Below, in pieces: positions 8,509 through 16,665 of a DNA stretch of 17,080 nt. The stretch spans positions 1 to 17,080 of the forward strand of contig JADGJL010000623.1 of NCBI GenBank assembly GCA_027600665.1, read 5' to 3'. Position numbers and translations under genes: made by a program. How positions within the stretch are numbered: position 1 is the first letter of the stretch; each line of letters begins with the position of its first letter. A model generated the notes under the pieces. The model saw only the letters and a program-made list of their open reading frames with translations. It was not told the DNA's origin and ran no database searches. This DNA comes from Irineochytrium annulatum. Its lineage: Eukaryota > Chytridiomycota > Chytridiomycetes > Chytridiales > Chytridiaceae.

Positions 8509-10390
8509 ATGTCCACCAAGTTCCCAGCCTCCGTCTCTGAGCCGCCCGCCACGGGCTGGCATGCTCGATCGCTTAAGTCGCAGCTCGTCATCACGTTCTC
8601 CTCAGCCGTCGTTATCTCTCTGGTCGTCGCGGAGTTGATTTCGATCGCGTTCCTCTTGGTAGTCAACAAGTAAGTCTCTTCTTTGACTACTTCTCTCTCA
8701 ATTAAAACGGTGGTACTAACCGGAGAACACAGTAACATTACGACCACATCCACAAACATCTTGACCTCACAGCTCGAAAACACTTTGGCCGATTCGGTCG
8801 TGTCAACAGCCGCTCAGTTGTTTGAGTCGGAAGTTCAGCGCATCGTCGACTCGGCCCTCCAAGTCATCGCCGTGGGTGGCGGCGACGCTTTGGGTAGGAC
8901 CGATTACTCGACGGGTGCTGAGACGAGCTACTTCGACGCGCCCGAAACGCTGGCCGCCCCTCTCGTCACTCTGCCGGCCAACTCCACGTAAGCATTCATT
9001 TACTCTTGTGGCATCAAGTTAACTTGACGATACAAGACGTTACATGGGCCAGGCCGTCTCTCTCCACTCAACCTGGATGATTCCCGCATACACCTCCGCC
9101 ACCCCTCCAACCAATCTCCCTCCGGCCACCGCCGCCAACCTGGCCGCTACCGCGCACTTGGACGCCCTCAGCCGGCCCGCTTTCGCCTCAAATCCCTCGA
9201 TCCTGGCCCTCTACGCCGCAACGCCCGACGGCTTCTTCCGTCAATTCCCTGGTACGGGCCAGATCCGCTCACGCAGCCCGGACGGCACCTACGACCCTCG
9301 CACACGGCCTTGGTACAAAATGGCGCTCTCGTACACGGCGCCAACCGTGACGAGCCCGTCGGCGTACGTCGTCACCGACCCATTTCTGGGCCTTCAGGGC
9401 AATGGCTGGCTCATGACCGCCTCGACCGTCTTCCCATCGCCGACCGATCCGACCCAATACCTCGGCGTCGCGGGCGTGGCTTTCACCCTGCTAGACCTCG
9501 CTTCGAAGCTCGCGACCTTCACTGTCGGCCGGAACGACTCTCTTGTCGGCATCTATAACCTCGCTTCCGGCAAGGCCATCGCGCACCCTCAATGGGACCT
9601 CTCGGCTGGCATCGGCCAAACCTCACTCGGCGCCTTTACCTACGCGAACGTCACGTCGCCGACCATCACGTCCACCCTTTGGCAGCAGATCGTCTCCCAG
9701 TGCAGCACCGCCCTCTCAACCTCCACCAACGCCCACGCCTCCACGACGTACACCGACCCTGCAACCGGCGCGTCCTACCTCGTGATTTGGAAGACGCTCG
9801 CGGTCCTCGACGGCACGTCGCCCTCGCCACCGCAGGGCGCCTCATGGGTCGCCGTCGGCACCATTCCGCTCAGCCTGGCGACGCAGCCCGTCCAATCCGT
9901 CCAGTCCCAGATGTCTCAAATCCTCACCCGGACGGCCCTCATCACGCTCGCGGTCTTCATCCTCGTCACCCTGATCGTCCTGCTCCTCGTCTCCCATGTC
10001 GCCAAAGTCGCGTGCGAACCGCTCGAGAGGCTGACCAAAGCCTCGGGCAAGATCACGAACAACATCGGGATGAAGGACCTGACCCAGGGTGTCGACGGCG
10101 GACCCTCGACGGGGGAGCCGAGCGTCCGGACGCGGCGCGGGTTCGGGGCCGTGGATGAGACGGAGGAACTGGGTGAGCGCTTCTACGAGCTCGTGCGGTC
10201 GATACGGGAGGAGGGCGCCAAGGAGGACGCAAGCAAGGTGAACGGGTTCTACAAGAGCGACAAGGTGCCGGGTTGGGCTGAAGTTGGGGTGGATGAGGGT
10301 GTGAAGGGTATGCTGCCGGATGCGCCGCCCGGGTATGAGGAGAGCCAGGGGTCCCATGTGCCGGGGTCTAGCAAAGCGAAGGGGTCGTAG
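8509..10390 (+). CDS. dCache/HAMP-like membrane sensor with PPxY tail, 3 exons
   Basis: A 589-residue membrane protein. Exons are 8509-8669, 8733-8987 and 9037-10390; intron 1 (63 bp) has GTAAGT and TACTAAC, intron 2 is 49 bp, and both are phase 2. TM1 is about residues 27-52 and TM2 about 438-458 (TLAVFILVTLIVLLLVSHVA). The outer region (53-437) is a double Cache domain: DPRTRPWYKMA (225-235), SAYVVTDPF, LGVAGVAFTLLDL (the Cache GVxGxD strand, with Ala in place of Asp at 287) and VGIYNLASGKAIAHP in the distal lobe. After TM2, EPLERLTKASGKI matches the first HAMP helix and DETEELGERFYELVRSI the second, but about 30 residues separate them. The remaining tail has no enzymatic domain; it holds KSDKVPGW and APPGYEES, which contains PPGY (569-572), a PPxY motif of the type bound by WW domains. 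It could be a co-receptor, a decoy or a sensor acting through adaptors. It shares its promoter with the dCache-TPR-VWA gene. Confidence 0.92.
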
Positions 10391-10919
10391 GCGACGCACA
10401 CGGAGTCGCTAGGAACGTCATCTGGGTCGAATCGGTGTTGTACATTGGAACCAAATCGTTATATGATTCGCATTGCGTGACTTTTTAGTAGGTTGTAACA
10501 GTCCAAGTGAGACACTTATGTCATCAATATACATATGCTTAATTGCTGTACATTCTCTGTCGGTTTTAATTGACAAGGAAGAAGATATGGGCACATTAGG
10601 TTTCCCTGTACCAGAGTGCGGTCGACAGATTTGCTTTTATTGTGACAGTTGTTGGGTTGCCAGTCCTTGGCCGGCGTCTGCTGGCGGCCTCAACGTATCC
10701 TTCCGCGAGATTTGCTAACTCGACCTTGATGGCCGATGCTCGTTCAAGAACGGTCGATTACTGCCATAGAACTGGCATCATAAACCGACTTCAGTGGACT
10801 AAAAAGGAGTTCTGTAAGATTAGGTTTTGGGAACGAACTTCCAGAAGGGAGGGAGGCTTGTAAAGCAGCACCCTTGCTCTTCCCTTGCCTCCAACTCCTT
10901 CCCTTCCTCGTCAGCCAAC
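10391..10919. other. Spacer; no gene seen
   Basis: AT-richer DNA after the dCache stop. It should hold that gene's 3' untranslated region and the promoter of the secreted-protein gene. The last 60 bases before 10920 are C/T-rich. Short open frames at 10473-10718 and 10642-10863 show no motif or codon bias. Confidence 0.45.
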
Positions 10920-12004
10920 ATGCTCTCAGCCGCCATCCTTCTGGCCCTCCCGGCCCTCACCCTTGCCCAGACCTGCCAGCCCGACGTGTACTGTTGAGCA
11001 TGTAAAACGAAGTATTTAACTGGAACGGCAGGCTCGTGGACGACTTCGGGCCGAGAAACAGCTCGCTCTTCCGGACGCAGGGCCCCGGAGAGGGATGTGA
11101 GCAGTTCAACTCGATTCCCGGCACGTTCAACGGGTATGTGCGAAGGGTGAACGGCCATGATCTTGAACGCTAAACAACGGCGACAACTTGCAGGTGCAAT
11201 AAGACTCTGAACTATCTTTTGGGCGATTATGGAGACCAGGGCGTTAACGAGACCATGACTCTTGGCAAGGTATGATTCTGGATCTCTTCATCAAATATTC
11301 TTGTGTCCGTTTTGTACTGATCGCCCTGTGAAATCTAGCTTTCCCTCCTCACCTTCAACGTCAGCGAAGCCATCAACAACCTCGAGTCCGCCTCCCACCC
11401 CCTCACGGCCATCAGCTTCAACTACTGGTTCACAAAATTCAACTGGATCAACGACTTCGACCTCACGCCCTTCACGGGCTTCTCCATCGACCTTATCGCG
11501 CCCGTGGGGTCCGACTTCAACATCACCCTGACGCAGTGGATCCCCGCCGACCCCCAGCACATCAACGGCAGCGGGACGAGGGGCATTGATTCCGAGTACA
11601 GGCTCATGTCGAGCTACATCACCCCCAACGGTAGCCCGCAGACGCTCAAGGTGCCGTTCGCGGATTTGGCGACGAACCTGTTGGGGGATCCGTACGATTT
11701 CAAGAACCTGAAGGATCTCACGCTGGTCAACTTGGGCCCCGTCGGGGCCACTTTCGTTTTCACGAAGATCATGCTGCTGGGGAACTGCACGACCTCGTCG
11801 TTGACGACCACCACGTCGGCGAAGGCGGGGGCGACGGGGACGGCGTCGGGCGGCATTTCGAACACGGTCGCGGTTGGGACGGGTGGCGCCGCGGCGTCGA
11901 CGACGGGTGTGGCCACGACCACGTCGAAGTCTGGGGCCGAGGGGGGCGTCGTTGGATTCGTCTGGGCCACAATGGCGGGGTTGATGGCGGCGATGCTTTT
12001 GTGA
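10920..12004 (+). CDS. Secreted, probably GPI-anchored cell-surface protein, 4 exons
   Basis: A 303-residue secretory protein. Exons are 10920-10987, 11032-11133, 11194-11269 and 11339-12004. The donor at 10988 (GTACTG) is chosen because it alone keeps the frame into LVDDFGPRNSS; this 44-bp intron is the weakest junction. A signal peptide is clear (MLSAAILLALPALTLA, cut near residue 16-17). The core (about 20-232) looks like a beta-rich, galactose-binding-like fold found in fungal wall proteins: VDDFGPRN, NYLLGDYGDQG, FNYWFTKFNWIND, TLKVPFADLATNLLG, DLTLVNLGPVGATFVFTKI. Four Cys (TCQP, EGCEQ, GCNK, GNCT) could make two disulfides, and about seven N-x-S/T sequons are present. A Ser/Thr/Ala/Gly-rich stalk (233-279) leads to a hydrophobic end (286-303), the usual GPI signal layout with a likely attachment site in SKSGAEGG. 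The fold name is inferred from pattern; the exact function is unknown. Confidence 0.85.
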
Positions 12005-12131
12005 TTTGACGGTGGTCGTATTGCTGGGTATGAAGCTGTCGTTGAATAGTGGACTTTTTTCGAGGATATCATCACTGGATCCGTTTTTACTGGGTTGCTA
12101 TATGACCAGCAGCCTAAGACTTGCGTTGGAT

Positions 12132-12149
12132 AGTTTCCATATGGAAACT
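12132..12149. repeat. Perfect 18-bp palindrome
   Basis: AGTTTCCATATGGAAACT equals its own reverse complement over all 18 bases, with no spacer. It sits 128 bp after the secreted-protein stop and 430 bp before the BAG-gene ATG. It fits a binding site for a homodimeric transcription factor or a small cruciform. The central CCATATGG is not a CArG box, because only four A/T separate CC and GG. Confidence 0.85.
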
Positions 12150-12379
12150 TCTGGTTTGTCTGTTGGGTTCTTACGCCACCTATCCATGTCGTTGCGCACA
12201 TTTCATCTTGGGCCCGACTTTGGTATTAGCTTTTGTCCTACTGCATTCGTACAAATGACACAAATTGCAAGCATCAGTATCTAATGTTGAGAATTGAGAA
12301 CACCCCATGTCTCCATTCTTTGGCGCGCAATACTTGAACCGCCATAACGATATTAATAATTGTAAACTGACGAAAACAG

Positions 12380-12403
12380 AAGGTAAAGGATAAGGTAAAG
12401 GAT
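12380..12403 (+). repeat. 12-bp direct tandem repeat (2 copies)
   Basis: AAGGTAAAGGAT occurs twice head to tail with no mismatch. It lies about 180 bp upstream of the BAG-domain gene, where it could be a promoter element or simple replication slippage. Confidence 0.8.
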
Positions 12404-12578
12404 GTAATCACGGTGTCGTAATAATTGTTAAGCATCTAGCGCTGGATGGGTTGCCTTCAAGTGCGGTGCAGGAGAATGCGCAGGAATGATGTGGAACAGC
12501 CCCGAAAAAATTTCGAAGTCTTTCATAAAGGTGCGTTGACAGCCCGGCGATCCTCCACAAGAGCAGATCAAACCGGCC

Positions 12579-13805
12579 ATGTTCTACAGCCCAGCTTACC
12601 GCCAGCCCGTCTACCACCAGCCAGCCCCGGCGTACGCCAACTACGGCAGGCCCGTCTACAACAACTTCTACGACGACGACGAAGACGACTACGAGGACGA
12701 CGGCCGCATCTTCTCCTTTGGCCGCCCGACCCACAACGACCGCCCGACCTCCTGGCTCCACCGCCAACAAGAGCTCGACCGCGAGATGGAGCGTCGCCGC
12801 CGAGCCCAGCAGGTCCGCCAGCAGCAACTCCAGCGTGAAGAGGAGGAATTAGAGCGCCAGCGATACCTCCGCAGGCTCCAGCAACAGCGGGAGCAGCACC
12901 CCTACAATATCCGCGTCAACGGCCGCGGCGATGCCATGGACGAGGACGAGCGCCCCGCACCGACCCGCGTTGCATCAACCACCCCAACATGGTCTTGCAC
13001 AAGCTCCCGCAATCACGCGTCCGCTCCCACCAACATCAAAGCCACATCCGGTCACCCGGCACCCGCACGCACGATCCCGGTCACGTCGAAAAGCCCCCGA
13101 CCCGCCACGACGACGACGACCGCAGTGCCCGCCACCCCGCCCAAGACGCCAGAGCCTCATCGTCAGCCCTCGCCGCCCCGCCCCGCCGTCAACGCGTCCC
13201 CGAAACGCGTCCGCGCCGCCACGAAGCTCCAGCGGTGGTTCCGTCGCCTCCGTCCCCTCCTCCCTGCCCTACGCACGCTCCGCTCCCTGACATCCCGCCT
13301 CGCACCCCTATCGTCCTCGACCGCGCGCAGCGAGCATCTCCAACACCTGTCATCCACGCTCGTCCTGGACCCTTCGACGCGCGACCGGCTGAAGATGGGG
13401 GCCTCGGGCAACATGGGCCTGCTGGGGTATGAGGAGGCGCTGGTGAAGATGCTGCTTGAGCTAGACGGGGTGCAGAGTTTGGGGGATGAGGGGGTCAGGG
13501 AGCGGAGAAGGGAGGTTGTGAAAGAGGTCGAGGGGAGGCTGAAGGAGGTGGAAGAGATTAGGGAGAGGTGGATTCGGGAAAAGAGAATGGAGTTGGAGGG
13601 AGGGGAGAGCCAAGGTTCGGGGGAAAAGGATGAGGAGATGGCGGACGGGGCGCAAGAGGGACAGGCGCAAGAGGAAGAGGGAGATGGGGAGGGTATGGAG
13701 AGTGATGAGGGCGTTTATGAGGAGGCAAGGGAAGAGATGGAGGGAGATGAGCAAAGAAAGATGGAGGGCGTTGATGAGTCAAAGCATATTATAACCGTGA
13801 ACTAG
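12579..13805 (+). CDS. IQ-like/BAG-domain Hsp70 co-chaperone, intronless
   Basis: A 408-residue protein. The N-terminus is Tyr/Pro-rich (MFYSPAYRQPVYHQPAPAY), then an acidic patch (FYDDDEDDYEDDG, 30-42). A long charged helix (60-106) follows, with repeated RRR and QQQ; it is probably coiled coil. After a Pro/Thr-rich disordered linker (120-210) comes an IQ-like segment, ATKLQRWFRRLR (214-225), suited to calmodulin or a related EF-hand protein. The BAG domain spans about 255-333, with GYEEALVKMLLELDGVQS and VRERRREVVKEVEGRLKEVE. BAG domains bind the Hsp70 nucleotide-binding domain and trigger nucleotide release, so this is likely a cytosolic Hsp70 nucleotide-exchange factor. The Arg and Asp positions typical of the third BAG helices are present; the usual Gln near 318 appears to be Glu. 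A very acidic tail (340-395) ends in SKHIITVN. The purine-rich coding strand of the last 350 bp reflects this Glu/Lys/Gly-rich tail. Confidence 0.88.
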   Translation: MFYSPAYRQPVYHQPAPAYANYGRPVYNNFYDDDEDDYEDDGRIFSFGRPTHNDRPTSWLHRQQELDREMERRRRAQQVRQQQLQREEEELERQRYLRRLQQQREQHPYNIRVNGRGDAMDEDERPAPTRVASTTPTWSCTSSRNHASAPTNIKATSGHPAPARTIPVTSKSPRPATTTTTAVPATPPKTPEPHRQPSPPRPAVNASPKRVRAATKLQRWFRRLRPLLPALRTLRSLTSRLAPLSSSTARSEHLQHLSSTLVLDPSTRDRLKMGASGNMGLLGYEEALVKMLLELDGVQSLGDEGVRERRREVVKEVEGRLKEVEEIRERWIREKRMELEGGESQGSGEKDEEMADGAQEGQAQEEEGDGEGMESDEGVYEEAREEMEGDEQRKMEGVDESKHIITVN

Positions 13806-14348
13806 CCGTGTAGTGAGCTATTTCGTCCGCCTTTCATATCGATTACGACACTTGTGTATAAATTATGATAGCAATAAAAACCGCCTACAAAAAATTATTC
13901 TCCAACGCTATTGAGTCCTCATCAACTTTTATTATTACCACCGTGAGAAAATCTGATCATCCTGCATGGGTAAGATTCCTTTTTAGGGCAAGTGTAGAAG
14001 AAAAGGGTAACAAGTCGCATCCAGCCAATATCGACCCGCAAAATTAGTGTGAATATCCGCTATCCGCGAACGATCCTGTTGTGGAATCGCGCACTTCGGC
14101 GGTGGGAACATTCGAACCGCGCTCGAGAACGAAATGTCCCGGTGGCAACATGCGGCGAGGAGGCCGTTGATTGATAGCAAGTCAGGCGTGGTGTAAACAA
14201 ACAATTGCCACGACCTGCGGCGTGCTGCAGCACTTCTTTCAACCCAGATTATCGACCCTCCAAACCGACCCCCCCTCCCTCCATCCACCCGATCAACTCT
14301 CATCAACCTTCCCCAACCGCGCGTCTCTCCAACGACATCAACCGCACA
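13806..14348. other. Spacer; no gene seen
   Basis: AT-rich DNA after the BAG gene, then a promoter region for the next gene. GTAAACA at 14193-14199 matches the forkhead-factor core (RTAAAYA), about 150 bp before the ATG. The leader just before 14349 is C-rich. The open frame 13865-14047 has no coding bias. Confidence 0.45.
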
Positions 14349-16102
14349 ATGCATCCCGCGTTCATCCTCGCGCTCCTCCTCGTGGTGTTCATCAACGTTC
14401 CCGGGAGCGCCCACGCTGACTTCCCAACCGCGATCGTCCCCACCGCCATCGCGGCCGCGAACGCCGTCCCGACCTCCTACCCCCCGACGACCACCGTCGT
14501 CGACTCGGCATCGTCTTCCACCTCATCCGCGTCTGCGCGGCCATCCTACGTTCTGACGTCCCAAAATGAAATGGGATACGTCGATTGGAAGGTGCGTGAC
14601 TGTTTGGGTCTGGGTGGGGCGGGGAGACAGTGCCATCTCGATTTTGATTATTCGCAAGTCTTACATTCTACTTGCTTCCCCATTATCCGCGTTCATCTCG
14701 CATCATAGGACACGAACCAGATCACCACTGACCTCAACAATGACATTTACAACGTCTCCGTTGCCGACATCCCGGTTGCCAGCACTCCCGATGTCGCTGT
14801 CGTCTCTTCTCTCCAAACCTCCTCCCTCGCTATTACCAAGCACCCAACCGCCTCCGTCTTTACCGCCCCTTTAAATTCGCATTCATCCGCGCCCGCTCCG
14901 TCTTTACTCGTTCGGGAAGAAATGAGCTCCGTCGAGATGAAGGTGCGGTCAGATTGCATCAGTGGGCTCAAAATGCGAGCTATGGCGCAGGATGTGACAA
15001 CGGCCCTAGATTTTTTACAACATTGCTAACCTCCTTGTTCCAATTTCATCTTCCTGCTTTAGAACGCGGGCAATATCACCACTGACCCCTTCTCATCCGG
15101 TCTCGACATCGCCGCCTCTATCCACCGCGACCTCGACACCTCTCACCATAGCTCGGCCGCCTCCGAAAACCATGTTCGATTGGGCCCCTCCGACCTCTCT
15201 TCCTCCAGTGATGCGCTGATCGCCAAAGGACAGGTACGTACAGAAGATATGCTTGTGCGGGACGGGCAGCATACCGTTGGTGGGGGATTCGTTCGTATGT
15301 TTGGGGCCGCCACTACAACTTGATTGTTGTGTTCGTGCGGTTTGTTTGAGGAAAGAACACCCATACATATTAGAGGGGATGAAAGCCCGGAGGGCGTGAT
15401 GGGACTTTAATTCTCTATTTGTTTTCTTTGCGGGGCTGATAAACTCTACTGCTGTTACAGATGGTTGCTGCGGGAAGTAGTCTGCCCCTAGCCACAACGA
15501 TCTACCACTCGTCGAACATCTTCGAGCACCGGTCCGTCGCGCATCTGTGGCTCCTCGGGGCGTACTTTATGCTGATGACGCTCGTGAGTGACATTTGTCT
15601 TCTTCTGGTTATTATGCCATACCAATGATTGCTGACGCTGGCACATCTCGAGCAGCCGTTCCTCTTCAGCGCAGAGCGCTTCCTCACCAAGGAGCTCGCG
15701 GCGCGGGTGCAGCTCGTGCCCCCCATTGTCAAGTTCGACGAGGTACGTGTAGGGCGTGTGTGGCTCTCTCGCGGGTTACATACCTGCTCTTTTTTTGACT
15801 GACCTCAAAAAACATTCCAGGACGTCTTCCTCGATATCGTCAAGTTCATGATCTTCGTCCCGCCCAAGTACGAACCCGTCGTCGTCGACACGACCCCGGA
15901 GGAGGGTGAGCTCGGCCCCCTGGAGGTGTTCCATCCGGCCGTCGGGACCGTGATGGGCGCCATCGATTGCGCGGTCGACGTGGCTAACTGCGCGTTGACG
16001 GTGACCCATCTCGTGGCCGTAGTCATGATCGATATGAACTTTAGGATGATCGATATGAACATTAGGAATTGCGTCTGGCTGGCCAGATGCGTCATTGGAT
16101 AG
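14349..16102 (+). CDS. Secretory/membrane protein of unknown family, 6 exons, all introns phase 0
   Basis: Not recognised. Exons 14349-14591, 14709-14942, 15063-15233, 15461-15583, 15656-15742 and 15821-16102 give 379 residues; every intron is phase 0 with good donors (GTGCGT, GTGCGG, GTACGT, GTGAGT, GTACGT). A signal peptide is visible (MHPAFILALLLVVFINVPGSAHA, cut near residue 23), followed by a Ser/Thr/Ala/Val-rich outer segment (24-216). A membrane segment follows (242-261, HLWLLGAYFMLMTLPFLF), then ERFLTKELAARVQLVPPIVKF and a conserved-looking KFMIFVPPKYEPVVVD stretch. The C-terminal part (330-360) is hydrophobic and Val-rich. Exon ends and starts repeat: EMGYVDWK and EEMSSVEMK close exons 1 and 2, while residues around ITTD open exons 2 and 3. 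Exon 4 begins exactly with ATG, so a shorter gene starting at 15461 is possible. The acceptor of exon 5 is a tandem AGCAG, so one Gln may be optional. Function unknown; the gene itself is fairly likely. Confidence 0.7.
16025..16066 (+). repeat. In-frame 21-bp tandem duplication inside exon 6
   Basis: Two adjacent 21-bp copies (16025-16045, 16046-16066) differ at one base. They encode MIDMNFR and MIDMNIR, seven codons each, so the frame is kept. This looks like a recent replication-slippage duplication near the C-terminus of the unknown membrane protein. Confidence 0.9.
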
Positions 16103-16269
16103 CCACCCGGTACGCTTTCTGTTTCGCTTTCTTTCTTTTTTTTTTTTTGGTTATTTGGAGCTGACTTGTGCAAGATACAGCCCAGGTTACGAATACAACT
16201 TGCTGACTTGTTAAATATTTCCCGGTTCCATCCATCCGGGTCTCAGTGCCAAATCTTCTCTCTCCTTTA
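16103..16269. other. 3' flank with poly-T tract; no gene seen
   Basis: Directly follows the stop of the unknown membrane protein. A pyrimidine run with 13 consecutive T lies near 16136-16148. The flank runs into the tandem repeat array. Confidence 0.5.
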
Positions 16270-16665
16270 GTACCCTAATATTGGTGGAAGACCTTTCCTC
16301 CTTTTTTACTCACCTAATTGCACACGTATCCCGGTTCGCTTAACGGACTTTCACACTTAGTCTCACAACCTTTCCTCCCATAATCACTGGCTGATAATAC
16401 TTGTGGGAAGAAGACCTTTCCACTTCTTCTTCTCCCCTAATTGCACCTCGCTTTTCATAATCGTATCCGGGTTCGCTCACAGACATTTACAAGTAGTCCC
16501 ACAACCTTTCATTCCCTAATCACTGGCCGATAATACTTGTGGGAGGGCCTTTGCTCCCCTAATTCATCTCACTTCTCATAAGTGTATCCGGGTTCGCTTA
16601 CAGACATTCACAATTAGTCTCACAACCTTTCCCCTTCTAAATAACTGGCTGATAAAACACTTAAA
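16270..16665 (+). repeat. Degenerate tandem array, about 3 units of 121-137 bp
   Basis: Shared blocks recur in the same order: CTAATT(GCAC), TATCCGGGTTCGCT (16328, 16463 and 16584 regions), AGTCTCACAACCTTTC (near 16360, 16495 and 16617) and CACTGGCTGATAATACTTGTGGGA (near 16385, 16521 and 16643). Spacing between equivalent points is 136-137 bp, then 121-122 bp. The copies differ by substitutions and small indels, and the last is truncated. No open frame or RNA motif is evident. Confidence 0.85.

Larger units (their letters stand above)
12005..12578. other. Spacer with palindrome and short repeat; no gene seen
   Basis: It lies between two plus-strand genes, so it should hold a terminator and the BAG-gene promoter. 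It contains the 18-bp palindrome (12132-12149) and the 12-bp tandem repeat (12380-12403), annotated separately. The open frame 12006-12284 has no codon bias like the neighbouring genes. Confidence 0.45.

Noticed and set aside
4866..10390. Hybrid histidine kinase, receptor cyclase or chemoreceptor
   Set aside because: No kinase, cyclase, response-regulator or chemotaxis signalling motif follows either HAMP-like linker.
12139..12144. CArG (MADS-box) site in the 18-bp palindrome
   Set aside because: Only four A/T bases separate CC and GG; the consensus needs six.
16270..16665. CRISPR-like array
   Set aside because: Units are contiguous 121-137-bp diverged repeats with no short identical repeat and unique spacers, in apparently eukaryotic DNA.
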